From Collinsella sp. AF25-2LB (GTDB lineage: Bacteria; Actinomycetota; Coriobacteriia; Coriobacteriales; Coriobacteriaceae), in assembly GCF_003458415.1 (NCBI RefSeq), contig NZ_QRUF01000019.1, forward strand, positions 1 through 38,731: a stretch of 38,731 bases of DNA, given 5' to 3'. The notes beneath the pieces are model-generated. The model made no database searches. It saw only the letters and a program-made list of their open reading frames with translations, and was not told where the DNA came from. Made by a program: the position numbers and the translations under genes. Of the stretch, positions 8,886 to 16,890 are shown in pieces. Position 1 is the first letter of the stretch, and every line of letters begins with the position of its first letter.

Positions 8886-9734
8886 ATGCCAAGCTGGAAC
8901 ATTCATATCGCTCAGACGGAGCGTTTGCTGGAGCGCACCGGTGCGCTTGCCAAGAGCGTGCGCGACCGCAATGCCTTTTTGTTTGGCTGCGTGGTTCCGG
9001 ATATTTTCGTGGGCTATATGGTCCCTGGCATCGCCGATCCCATCCCGTACCGCATTACGCACTTTGCCAAGCCCGAGCCTATCCCTAAGCCGCGTGAGCA
9101 CGAGTTCTGGGATACCTATGTGGCACCGTTGCTTAAAAGTTCACCCACCGGTGCGCCAGCCGCGGCGACCTCGATTATCGAGGAGCGCGAGCGACTGAAT
9201 CGCGTGCACTATCCCCAACGCTACAAGGATGCCGAGCCGGTTGCCGGTCCCGGTGCTAGCGAGCTTTCGCTCGCGCCCGATGACGTGGCGCAGTCGCTGC
9301 TCGATCTGACGCTGGGCGTTTGGTCTCACCTCGTGGCCGATACCGTGTGGAATACGCGCGTGAATCAGTACCTGGAGGCGCACGGCGGCAAGCCGTGCGA
9401 GGAATTCCGCATTAAAAAGCAAGGCGACTTTGACTGGTTTGGTAAGACGCTCGGGATCGTTTCGATTCCGCGCGCGACCGATCGCCTGTATACTGCGGCG
9501 ACGCGTTTTGGTCAGTATCCCATCCATAAGGAGTATGTGCTCAAGACCATTGGCGTTATGCACGAGATTGTACGCGAAAACCCCGGCGAGCCCGACCATC
9601 CGCCATACCGCCTGCTGACCGAGGAATTCTTCGACGCAACGTTTACCGAGGTCATCGAGCTGACCGAGGCGGGCTTTGCGGCTCGCGTTGCCGCTTCTGG
9701 CGTCCCCGCAGTCCCTCTGATCGCTAGCTGCTAG
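8886..9734 (+). CDS. Zinc-dependent phospholipase C-like family protein
   Basis: A 282-residue soluble protein resembling the bacterial zinc-dependent phospholipase C family (PF00882-like). Supporting segments are the N-terminal WNIHIAQTE, VVPDIFVGYMVPG, YRITHFAK and SHLVADTVWN, in which His and Asp residues could ligate metal. No signal peptide is seen. The start at 8886 is preferred over an in-frame ATG at 8874 because GGGGG at 8876-8880 is a suitable ribosome-binding site. The family has been annotated on remote similarity, so the actual substrate is unknown. Confidence 0.7.
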   Translation: MPSWNIHIAQTERLLERTGALAKSVRDRNAFLFGCVVPDIFVGYMVPGIADPIPYRITHFAKPEPIPKPREHEFWDTYVAPLLKSSPTGAPAAATSIIEERERLNRVHYPQRYKDAEPVAGPGASELSLAPDDVAQSLLDLTLGVWSHLVADTVWNTRVNQYLEAHGGKPCEEFRIKKQGDFDWFGKTLGIVSIPRATDRLYTAATRFGQYPIHKEYVLKTIGVMHEIVRENPGEPDHPPYRLLTEEFFDATFTEVIELTEAGFAARVAASGVPAVPLIASC

Positions 9735-9871
9735 CCGGCCGGCTTGACGGCGAACAGTTCACCCCAATTGACCAACAACTCCCGTCGCAGGGCGTCTTCG
9801 GTGGTGCGCTCGGCATCGGAGAGGCTTGCGATTGAACGCAAATCGATGAAGCGGCATATGAAGAAGGTCTT

Positions 9872-9909
9872 AAAAAAGGGCCCGGAAGGCAATGCCTTCC
9901 GGGCCCTTT
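9872..9909 (-). terminator. Rho-independent terminator of pyk
   Basis: A perfect 16-bp inverted repeat (9875-9890 with 9894-9909) and a 3-nt loop. Read on the minus strand it ends in six T. On the plus strand only three T follow, so it acts mainly for pyk. Confidence 0.93.
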
Positions 9910-9937
9910 GCAATGCAAATCTGCTTGCAAGTGCGTT

Positions 9938-11398
9938 TTAGCGCACCTGAGCGACGTAAGCGACGTTGGTCGAGGAGACCTTGTCCTCGAGCTGGACGCT
10001 CATGCGGGGATCGCCGGCGGTGGCGACGGTCAGGTCGCCGGCCTCGACGTAGCCGAGCTCCTTAGCGGTCTCGATCGCCTTGACAATCGTGCCGTTGACG
10101 GTGCCCTGGGTAATCTCTGCCTGGTGCGGGATAACGCCCCAGTACATGATCATCTGCTGGACGGCCCACTCGTGGCGGGAGAACGCGCAGATCGGCATGT
10201 TGGGACGGAAGTGCGAGATCAGGCGAGCGGTACGACCGGTGGTCGTCGGCACGGTGATGCACTTGGCGCCAACGGTGGTAGCCATGTTCACAGCGGACAT
10301 ACCCACAACGTTGTTGACGACGCGGGTGCCGTGAGCATCGGCCGGAACCTCGAGCGGAGCGTGAGCCGGGAGGTACTTCTCAGTCTCGAGAGCGATGCTG
10401 GCCTGCATCTTGACGGCCTCGACCGGGTACTTACCGGCAGCGGACTCGCCGGACAGCATAACGGCGTCGGTGCCGTCGTAGATGGCGTTAGCAACGTCGG
10501 CAACCTCGGCGCGCGTCGGGCGCGGGTTTTGCTGCATGGAGTCGAGCATCTGCGTAGCGGTGATAACGGGCTTGTAGGCCGCGTTGCACTTGGCGATGAT
10601 CTCCTTCTGGATGTGCGGAACGAGCTCGGGCTTGATCTCGATGCCCAGGTCGCCACGGGCGACCATGATGCCGTCGGAAGCCTCGAGGATCTCGTCGAAG
10701 TTTTCGACGCCCAGGGCGCACTCGATCTTCGGGAAGATCGTCACGTGCTCGCCACCGTTCTCGCGGCAAAGCTTGCGGATGCCGCGGACGGACTCGCCGT
10801 CACGGATGAAGGAAGCGGCGATGTAGTCGATGTTCTCGGTCAGGCCAAAGAGGATGTCCTGACGATCGCGCTCGGTGATGGCGGGCAGAGAGATGTTGAC
10901 GTTGGGCATGTTGACGCCCTTGCGCTCGCCAATCAGGCCGTCGTTCTTAACGACGCAGGTCATGTCCTGGCCGTCGACGGACTCGACCTCGAGGGCAACC
11001 AGGCCGTCATCGATCAGGATGAGGGAGCCCTTCTCGACCTCGGAGGGCAGAGCCAGGTAGTCGAGGGAGATGTGCTCAGCGGTGCCGTGGAAATCCTCGG
11101 ACGTGGGCTGAGCGGTGACGACGATCTTGTCGCCGGTCTTGACGGCAACCTTCTTGCCGTCGACCAAAAGGCCGGTGCGGACCTCGGGGCCCTTGGTGTC
11201 GAGCAGGATGCCGACGGGCATGCCGAGCTCCTTGGAAATACGGCGGACGCGCTCGATGCGACCGTGGTGCTCGTCGTAGGAGCCGTGCGAGAAGTTAAAA
11301 CGGGCGACGTTCATGCCCGCCTTGATCATCTCGCGGATGGTCTCGTCGCTATCGCAGGCGGGACCCATGGTGCATACAATCTTGGTGCGCTTGTACAT
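9938..11398 (-). CDS. pyk: Pyruvate kinase
   Basis: A 486-residue glycolytic enzyme converting phosphoenolpyruvate and ADP to pyruvate and ATP. The N terminus RTKIVCTMGPA, the phosphate-binding NVARFNFSHG, the signature IFPKIE and the active-site segment MVARGDLGIEI are all present, and the C-terminal allosteric domain is complete. The start at 11398 follows GGAGG on the minus strand (11404-11408). It is monocistronic, between a strong terminator and a TATAAT promoter. Confidence 0.97.
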   Translation of the reverse strand: MYKRTKIVCTMGPACDSDETIREMIKAGMNVARFNFSHGSYDEHHGRIERVRRISKELGMPVGILLDTKGPEVRTGLLVDGKKVAVKTGDKIVVTAQPTSEDFHGTAEHISLDYLALPSEVEKGSLILIDDGLVALEVESVDGQDMTCVVKNDGLIGERKGVNMPNVNISLPAITERDRQDILFGLTENIDYIAASFIRDGESVRGIRKLCRENGGEHVTIFPKIECALGVENFDEILEASDGIMVARGDLGIEIKPELVPHIQKEIIAKCNAAYKPVITATQMLDSMQQNPRPTRAEVADVANAIYDGTDAVMLSGESAAGKYPVEAVKMQASIALETEKYLPAHAPLEVPADAHGTRVVNNVVGMSAVNMATTVGAKCITVPTTTGRTARLISHFRPNMPICAFSRHEWAVQQMIMYWGVIPHQAEITQGTVNGTIVKAIETAKELGYVEAGDLTVATAGDPRMSVQLEDKVSSTNVAYVAQVR

Positions 11399-11461
11399 TC
11401 AGACCTCCATCTGACATCGTCTTGCGCTGATAGATAAACCATAAGAAATAAAACTGAGATG

Positions 11462-11467
11462 ATTATA
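11462..11467 (-). promoter_or_regulatory. Minus-strand -10 box (TATAAT) for pyk
   Basis: A perfect TATAAT reads on the minus strand about 65 bp upstream of the pyk start. No good -35 is visible at 16-18 bp. Two related ATGCCGA words lie upstream at 11473-11479 and 11505-11511. The rest of the 11399-11690 spacer shows no coding potential that I can support. Confidence 0.55.
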
Positions 11468-11690
11468 ACGAAATGCCGACCGAATACCCCAAAAAATCGA
11501 CCGTATGCCGAATTAGAAGTTCATTTTTTGCGGAAAAACGGTATATGCAAAACTTTACCAACCGTTCTAACCGCTGCTATCTGGGCGATATTTTAGTTCG
11601 ATGATGCGCCGAAGAAAAAACGTTTTATCAATCTTGAGCATCACACTGTCTGCACCGTTGCGCCTGTGCCGTGTTTCCAGATGGAATGTT

Positions 11691-11720
11691 TTGGCTAGAC
11701 GCGTCGCTTTGGGGTACCAT
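11691..11720 (+). promoter_or_regulatory. Candidate promoter of the P-type ATPase gene
   Basis: TTGGCT (11691-11696), an 18-bp spacer, then TACCAT (11715-11720). A start near 11727 would make the leader begin exactly at the first hairpin. Confidence 0.45.
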
Positions 11721-11726
11721 AGCTCC

Positions 11727-11838
11727 ACTATCAACTGCCGCTCAGCACGGCAGCCTTGATGAGCCCTTGCCCTTCTCCTGGGAATTATGATCGGGCATCA
11801 ATCTGCTGAGTGGCCCGAATCCCAGGAGGGGACTCTAT
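11727..11838 (+). promoter_or_regulatory. Structured 5' leader with kissing-loop hairpins and a sequestered ribosome-binding site
   Basis: Hairpin 1: ATCAA-CTGCCG (11730-11740), loop CTCAGCA (11741-11747), then CGGCAG-CC-TTGAT (11748-11760). Hairpin 2: CTCCTGGGA (11775-11783) pairs with TCCCAGGAG (11820-11828), and TCGGGC (11791-11796) pairs with GCCCGA (11813-11818). Its loop contains TGCTGAG (11804-11810), the exact complement of the whole loop 1. The ribosome-binding site AGGAGG (11824-11829) lies mostly within the hairpin 2 stem. ATCAA occurs again in loop 2 (11797-11801), so TTGAT has two possible partners. The pattern suggests a translational switch; no known riboswitch class was recognised. 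Confidence 0.65.
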
Positions 11839-14520
11839 ATGCAAAAGGAATACCTGTCCGCCGCGGCGGAGGTGCTCAGCGACCAAGGCGTCGATGAGAA
11901 TCTCGGCCTGAGCAACGGCGAGGCGTCGTCGCGCCTCGCCAAGACAGGCCCTAACAAGCTCGAGGAAGCCGAGAAGACGCCGCTGTGGAAGCGTTTCTTT
12001 GAGCAGATGGCCGACCCTATGGTCATCATGCTGATCGTTGCCGCCGTCATCAGCGCACTCACGGGCATGGTCAAGGGCGAGGCGGACTTTGCCGATGTCG
12101 CCATCATCATGTTCGTCGTTATCGTCAACTCGGTGCTGGGCGTGGTCCAGGAAGCCAAGAGCGAGGAGGCCCTCGAGGCCCTGCAGGAGATGAGCGCGGC
12201 GCAGTCCAAGGTGCTGCGCGACGGCAAGCTCGTGCATCTGCCGAGCGCCGAGCTCGTGCCCGGCGACGTCCTCATGCTCGAGGCGGGCGACTCCGTCCCG
12301 GCCGACTGCCGCGTCCTCGAGAGCGCCACGATGAAGATCGAAGAGGCCGCACTGACCGGCGAGTCCGTGCCGGTCGAGAAGCACGCCAACGTGATTGAGC
12401 TTGCCGCGGGCACCGACGACGTGCCGCTCGGCGACCGCAAGAACATGTGCTACATGGGCTCCACCGTGGTGTACGGCCGCGGTCGCGCCGTCGTGGTCGG
12501 TACCGGCATGAACACCGAGATGGGCAAGATCGCTGGCGCCCTGGCCGAGGCCAAGGAAGAGCTCACGCCGCTGCAGGTGAAGCTCGCCGAGCTCAGCCGT
12601 ATTCTTACCATTATGGTTATCGTCATCTGCGTCGTGATCTTTGGCGTCGACATCATCCGTCACGGCGTGGGTAACGTCCTTACCGACCCGACTGCCCTGC
12701 TCGACACCTTTATGGTCGCCGTCTCGCTCGCCGTCGCCGCCATCCCCGAGGGCCTGGTCGCCGTCGTGACCATCGTCCTTTCGCTCGGCGTGACCAAGAT
12801 GGCCAAGCGCCAGGCGATCATCCGCAAGCTTTCTGCTGTCGAGACGCTCGGCTGCACGCAGACCATCTGCTCGGACAAGACCGGCACGCTTACCCAGAAC
12901 AAGATGACCGTCGTCAAGCACGAGCTCGCTGCGCCCAAGGAGAAGTTCCTGGCCGGCATGGCGCTGTGCTCCGATGCCCAGTGGGACGAGGAGCTGGGCG
13001 AGGCCGTGGGCGAGCCGACCGAGTGCGCACTCGTCAACGATGCCGGCAAGGCTGGTCTTACTGGCCTGACTGCCGAGCACCCGCGCGTGGGCGAGGCCCC
13101 GTTCGACTCGGGCCGCAAGATGATGTCCGTGGTCGTCGAGACCCTGGACGGCGAGTACGAGCAGTACACCAAGGGCGCGCCAGACGTGGTGATCGGCCTG
13201 TGCACCCATATCTACGAGGGCGAAAAGGTCGTCCCGCTGACCGAGGAGCGTCGCGCCGAGCTCGTGGCAGCCAACAAGGCCATGGCAGACGAGGCCCTGC
13301 GCGTGCTGGCGCTGGCGAGCCGCACCTACACCGAGGTTCCCGCCGACTGCAGCCCCGCTGCGCTTGAGCATGACCTGGTCTTCTGTGGCCTGTCCGGCAT
13401 GATTGACCCGGTCCGTCCCGAGGTGGCCGACGCTATCCGCGAGGCGCACGACGCCGGCATCCGCACCGTCATGATCACGGGCGACCACATCGACACCGCC
13501 GTGGCCATCGCCAAGCAGCTGGGCATCGTCACCGATCGCAGCCATGCCATCACCGGTGCCGACCTCGATCGCATGAGCGACGAGGAACTCGACGCGCACA
13601 TCGAGGACTACGGCGTGTACGCCCGCGTCCAGCCCGAGCATAAGACCCGCATCGTCGAGGCTTGGAAGTCGCGCGACCAGATCGTGGCCATGACGGGCGA
13701 CGGCGTCAACGACGCCCCGTCCATCAAGCGCGCCGACATCGGCGTTGGCATGGGCATCACCGGCACCGACGTCACCAAGAACGTCGCCGACATGGTGCTT
13801 GCCGATGACAACTTCGCCACCATCATCGGTGCCTGCGAAGAGGGCCGTCGCATCTACGACAACATCCGCAAGGTCATCCAGTTCCTGCTTTCGGCCAACC
13901 TTGCCGAGGTATTCTCGGTGTTTATCGCCACGCTCATCGGCTTTACCATCTTCCAGCCGGTGCAGCTGCTGTGGGTGAACCTGGTCACCGACTGCTTCCC
14001 CGCGCTCGCGCTGGGCATGGAGGATGCCGAGGGTGACATCATGAAGCGCAAGCCGCGCAACGCCAAGGACGGTGTCTTTGCCGGACATATGGGTCTGGAC
14101 TGCGTGGTCCAGGGCTTAATCATCACCGTGCTGGTGCTGGCGAGCTTCTTTGTGGGCGTGTACTTTGACATGGGCTACATCCACATCGCCGATATGATCG
14201 CCGGCAATGCCGACGAGGAAGGCGTGATGATGGCGTTCATCACGCTCAACATGGTCGAGATTTTCCACTGCTTCAATATGCGCAGCCGTCGTGCGTCGCT
14301 GTTCACCATGAAGAAGCAGAACAAGTGGCTGTGGGCTTCCGCCGCGCTGGCACTGGTGCTGACGGTGATCGTGACCGTGCAGCCGACGCTTGCCGAGATG
14401 TTCTTTGGCCCTGTGACGCTTGAGCTCAAGGGCGTTCTTGCCGCGCTGGGCCTGGCCTTCCTGATCATCCCGCTGATGGAAATCTACAAGGCGATCATGC
14501 GCGCGGTCGAGAAGGAGTAA
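11839..14520 (+). CDS. Calcium-transporting P-type ATPase (P2 type)
   Basis: An 893-residue membrane cation pump. Features in order: N-terminal cation-ATPase domain; TM1-2 near residues 50-110; actuator motif LTGESVPVEK; TM4 with the Ca2+-binding PEGL (AIPEGLVAVV); phosphorylation motif CSDKTGTLTQNK with Asp at residue 346; nucleotide domain with KGAPDVV; hinge MTGDGVNDAPSIKRADIG; TM6 NLVTDCFPALALG, matching the SERCA-type NxxTD site; and a C-terminal four-helix cation ATPase domain. These motifs fit Ca2+ better than Na+/K+ or H+, though Mn2+ cannot be excluded. It is monocistronic, with an unusual leader upstream and a long inverted repeat downstream. Confidence 0.93.
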   Translation: MQKEYLSAAAEVLSDQGVDENLGLSNGEASSRLAKTGPNKLEEAEKTPLWKRFFEQMADPMVIMLIVAAVISALTGMVKGEADFADVAIIMFVVIVNSVLGVVQEAKSEEALEALQEMSAAQSKVLRDGKLVHLPSAELVPGDVLMLEAGDSVPADCRVLESATMKIEEAALTGESVPVEKHANVIELAAGTDDVPLGDRKNMCYMGSTVVYGRGRAVVVGTGMNTEMGKIAGALAEAKEELTPLQVKLAELSRILTIMVIVICVVIFGVDIIRHGVGNVLTDPTALLDTFMVAVSLAVAAIPEGLVAVVTIVLSLGVTKMAKRQAIIRKLSAVETLGCTQTICSDKTGTLTQNKMTVVKHELAAPKEKFLAGMALCSDAQWDEELGEAVGEPTECALVNDAGKAGLTGLTAEHPRVGEAPFDSGRKMMSVVVETLDGEYEQYTKGAPDVVIGLCTHIYEGEKVVPLTEERRAELVAANKAMADEALRVLALASRTYTEVPADCSPAALEHDLVFCGLSGMIDPVRPEVADAIREAHDAGIRTVMITGDHIDTAVAIAKQLGIVTDRSHAITGADLDRMSDEELDAHIEDYGVYARVQPEHKTRIVEAWKSRDQIVAMTGDGVNDAPSIKRADIGVGMGITGTDVTKNVADMVLADDNFATIIGACEEGRRIYDNIRKVIQFLLSANLAEVFSVFIATLIGFTIFQPVQLLWVNLVTDCFPALALGMEDAEGDIMKRKPRNAKDGVFAGHMGLDCVVQGLIITVLVLASFFVGVYFDMGYIHIADMIAGNADEEGVMMAFITLNMVEIFHCFNMRSRRASLFTMKKQNKWLWASAALALVLTVIVTVQPTLAEMFFGPVTLELKGVLAALGLAFLIIPLMEIYKAIMRAVEKE

Positions 14521-14531
14521 CGTTCTCGTCC

Positions 14532-14619
14532 GGGCCCGCCCCACGCCCTTTCTCCCTCACTGGTCCTCGCGCTTCGCGCTGCGGGATCGTTCGGGAGAAA
14601 GGGCTTCCGGGGCGGGCCC
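14532..14619 (+). repeat. Long interrupted inverted repeat after the Ca-ATPase gene
   Basis: Two consecutive perfect 11-bp arms: GGGCCCGCCCC (14532-14542) with GGGGCGGGCCC (14609-14619), and CCCTTTCTCCC (14546-14556) with GGGAGAAAGGG (14593-14603). A smaller GCGC-TTC-GCGC hairpin lies inside. No T-run follows, so it is not a simple intrinsic terminator; it may stabilise the 3' end or act on both strands. Confidence 0.75.
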
Positions 14620-14679
14620 TGCGGTATCCTTGCTGGCTTTTCTCCCGCGCGGATGATAAAGGGCTGAGGGAAAGTTTGT

Positions 14680-14714
14680 GAGCCGATCGAGCGTTTGCTC
14701 GACCGGCTCTTTTT
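14680..14714 (+). terminator. Rho-independent terminator between the Ca-ATPase and rsgA
   Basis: GAGCCGATCGAGC (14680-14692) pairs with GCTCGACCGGCTC (14697-14709), with one mismatch and the loop GTTT, followed by five T. Confidence 0.88.
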
Positions 14715-14751
14715 GATTTAGGGCTTTGCCCGGCCAGCTCTTTTTGATTTA
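14706..14751 (+). repeat. Short direct duplication of the terminator tail
   Basis: GCTCTTTTTGATTTA occurs at 14706-14720 and again at 14737-14751, 31 bp apart. It looks like a local tandem duplication between the terminator and the rsgA ribosome-binding region. Confidence 0.75.
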
Positions 14752-14793
14752 AAATACCTGCTCAGTTGTGATTTATGGTGCTGGGAGGCGCTT

Positions 14794-15978
14794 GTGGGCA
14801 AGGCGAAGGCTAAGGCGAAGAAAAGGACGACGGGGGCGCGGGCTAAGCGCGATCGTCGTCGGAAGCTTGCGACCGAGGCCCCCGCATCTGCCGAGGAGCT
14901 GCTGGCAAGCGTGCCGGGGCTTGACGCGCTGCAGGACGTTCCGGCGTTTGATGACCTGCCGGTCGATGAAACCCAGCAGACTGCCTTTGATGATTTCTGC
15001 GCACATGCTGAGGAGCCCGAGCAGATGCAGCTTGGCGCCGTGGTGCGCTTAGATCGCGGGTTTCCGCTGGTGGCGACTGCCGACGATACCTTCCGCGCCG
15101 AGCATGCCGTGGGGTTTGCCAAGTCGCGCGGCGAGGACGAGGTCCTGCTGCCTGCCGTGGGCGACCGTGTGGCGGTGCGCCGCGCTCCCGGGCACGATAT
15201 GGGCGTGATTGAGTGCGTGCTGCCGCGCCGTACGAGCTTTGAGCGTTGGCGCGGCCGTGCCCGCGGAGAGCGCCAGGTGCTCTGCTCCAACGTGGATAGC
15301 GTGCTAATCGTGCAGGCGCTCGGTGCCGGCGAGGTGCTGCTCGACCGCGTGGCGCGCTCGCTGGTGTTGGCGCTCGACTGCGATGCCGAGCCGGTGGTGG
15401 TGCTCACCAAAGCTGACCGCTGCGATGCCGAGGAGCTCGAGCGCGATCTGGACCGCGTGCGCCGCCTGGTGGGCCCGGACGTGCGCGTGATCGTGACGTC
15501 CTCTGCCGAGGGCCGCGGCCTGGACGAGGTCCGTGCCTGCGTGCCCGCCGGGAGCTGCGCCATGATTCTGGGCGAGTCGGGTGCCGGCAAGTCGACGCTG
15601 CTCAATGCACTGCTGGGCCACGATACGTTGGCGACTGGCGGTGTGCGCGAACGCGACGACCAGGGCCGTCACACTACCGTCGCGCGTGTGATGGTGGCGC
15701 TGCCGGGCGACGCCGGCGTGATCGCCGATGCCCCGGGCCTGCGCAGCCTACCGCTCGTGGGTCACGAGCGGGGTCTGGCGCGCGCCTTCCCCGAGATTGT
15801 CGAGGCATCGCGCGCGTGCCGGTTTGGCGATTGCACGCATACCCATGAGCCGGGTTGTGCCGTTCGCGAGGCCGAGGACGCCGGGCAGATCGACAGTCTG
15901 CGTTTGGAAACGTTCCAAAACCTGGCGTCATCCATGCGCGTGAGCGCTCAAATACTCGATCCCGATGTTCATCTGTAA
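14794..15978 (+). CDS. rsgA: Ribosome small-subunit-dependent GTPase A
   Basis: A 394-residue circularly permuted GTPase that helps mature the 30S subunit. The permuted motif order is visible: G4 (LTKAD, about residue 204) precedes G1 (GESGAGKST, about 260-268) and G3 (DAPG). An N-terminal OB-fold precedes the GTPase. The C-terminal zinc motif is CRFGDCTHTHEPGC. A GTG start at 14794 follows GGGAGG. The first roughly 70 residues form a Lys/Arg-rich then acidic extension not needed for the family fold. The gene is monocistronic with its own terminator. Confidence 0.93.
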   Translation: MGKAKAKAKKRTTGARAKRDRRRKLATEAPASAEELLASVPGLDALQDVPAFDDLPVDETQQTAFDDFCAHAEEPEQMQLGAVVRLDRGFPLVATADDTFRAEHAVGFAKSRGEDEVLLPAVGDRVAVRRAPGHDMGVIECVLPRRTSFERWRGRARGERQVLCSNVDSVLIVQALGAGEVLLDRVARSLVLALDCDAEPVVVLTKADRCDAEELERDLDRVRRLVGPDVRVIVTSSAEGRGLDEVRACVPAGSCAMILGESGAGKSTLLNALLGHDTLATGGVRERDDQGRHTTVARVMVALPGDAGVIADAPGLRSLPLVGHERGLARAFPEIVEASRACRFGDCTHTHEPGCAVREAEDAGQIDSLRLETFQNLASSMRVSAQILDPDVHL

Positions 15979-15995
15979 TTGATTTTTCCTATGAC

Positions 15996-16030
15996 AGCCG
16001 TCTCCCAACTGTTCGGGAGACGGCTTTTTT
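15996..16030 (+). terminator. Rho-independent terminator of rsgA
   Basis: AGCCGTCTCCC (15996-16006) pairs perfectly with GGGAGACGGCT (16015-16025), followed by a T-run. Confidence 0.95.
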
Positions 16031-16068
16031 GCTGCGGAAAAGCCTCGAAACATGCAGTTTGCCGACGT

Positions 16069-16120
16069 GCTGACCAAAACCTTGCCACGAGCTTGACGGG
16101 CTGGTCAGCTTTTGGTCAGC
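16069..16120 (+). repeat. Inverted and repeated TGGTCA motifs upstream of the Tad operon
   Basis: GCTGACCAAAA (16069-16079) is the exact reverse complement of TTTTGGTCAGC (16110-16120). A further GCTGGTCAGC sits at 16100-16109. TTGACA follows at 16128-16133 as a possible -35, but no good -10 is seen at 17 bp. These may be operator half-sites for the pilus operon. Confidence 0.5.
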
Positions 16121-16184
16121 AATTGGTTTGACACGTAAAACCAAGATTGCGATTGCGCCGCTTTGCGCCCTGGTCGCCCAGACA

Positions 16185-16217
16185 ATGGTGGTACGGGCAT
16201 TTACCCGGCACCGCCAT
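16185..16217 (+). promoter_or_regulatory. Leader hairpin adjoining the cpaB ribosome-binding site
   Basis: ATGGTGGT (16185-16192) pairs with ACCGCCAT (16210-16217), and CGGG (16194-16197) with CCCG (16204-16207), loop CATTTA. The ribosome-binding sequence GAGAGGAG begins at the next base, so the hairpin could influence translation or mRNA stability of the pilus operon. Confidence 0.5.
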
Positions 16218-16230
16218 GAGAGGAGCGGCC

Positions 16231-16890
16231 GTGAACAAGAGCAAGCGCATCGCCATCAGTCTGGCCGCGGGCGTGCTTGCCGCGGCGCTCTGCATGGTCT
16301 ACAGCTCGTCGATTCGCTCGCAAGCCGAGCAGGCCCAGGCCGAGACGCTGGCCAAGTACGGCGGCGATCGCGTCGAGGTGTGCGTCGCGGCACGCGATAT
16401 CGATGCGGGCGAGACGCTCGACGAGACCAATGTCATAACCCAGGAATGGCTGGCGAGTCTGTTGCCGCGCGATGCGGCGACCGAGTTGCGCCAGGTGCGC
16501 GGCGACGTGACGACCTCACGCATCCCTAAAAATGCCGTGATTTGCGATGCCTACACCAAGGCCGAAAGCCACAAGCTCGAGGTGCCCAAAGGCAAGGTCG
16601 CCGTTTCGGTGGCGGTCGATGCCGAGCACTCGGTCGGCGGCGCCACGGGCGTGGGCAGCTATGTGGACGTGTACGTGCAAAAAGATGGCGTGACCGATCG
16701 GCTGTGCGGCGCGCGCGTGATCGATACCAGCGAAGTGGCCGGCGCCACGCGCGAAGGCAAGATCGAATGGGTGACGCTGGCGGCCGACCCCGAAGACGTT
16801 AAGGAATTGCTGGGGGCCTCGGGCAAGGGGACGGTCAGTTTGACGATTCCCGCCACGGTGCGCGGCAAAAAGAGCGGAGGCGACGAGTGA
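16231..16890 (+). CDS. cpaB: Flp pilus assembly protein CpaB (SAF domain)
   Basis: A 219-residue protein, first gene of the Tad operon. An N-terminal membrane anchor covers about residues 8-27 (IAISLAAGVLAAALCMVYSS). A SAF-like domain follows (VEVCVAARDIDAGETLDETNV), then the RcpC/CpaB domain (VAVSVAVDAEHSVGGATGVGSYVDVYV). The GTG at 16231 is chosen because AGGAG at 16221-16225 precedes it; an ATG at 16216 lies inside the leader hairpin. In monoderms there is no secretin, so CpaB probably works at the outer face of the membrane. Overlaps the next gene by one base (TGATG). Confidence 0.85.
   Translation: MNKSKRIAISLAAGVLAAALCMVYSSSIRSQAEQAQAETLAKYGGDRVEVCVAARDIDAGETLDETNVITQEWLASLLPRDAATELRQVRGDVTTSRIPKNAVICDAYTKAESHKLEVPKGKVAVSVAVDAEHSVGGATGVGSYVDVYVQKDGVTDRLCGARVIDTSEVAGATREGKIEWVTLAADPEDVKELLGASGKGTVSLTIPATVRGKKSGGDE

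Noticed and set aside
9908..11437. 509-residue plus-strand frame opposite pyk
   Set aside because: Antisense shadow; it also spans the pyk terminator arm and promoter side.
11727..11838. yybP-ykoY Mn2+ riboswitch
   Set aside because: The conserved loop sequences of that class are not seen; the two-hairpin kissing layout is different. A covariance-model scan would settle it.
11785..14088. 767-residue minus-strand frame opposite the Ca-ATPase
   Set aside because: His/Asp/Gly/Leu-rich shadow frame typical of high-GC antisense; the sense strand encodes a complete ATPase.
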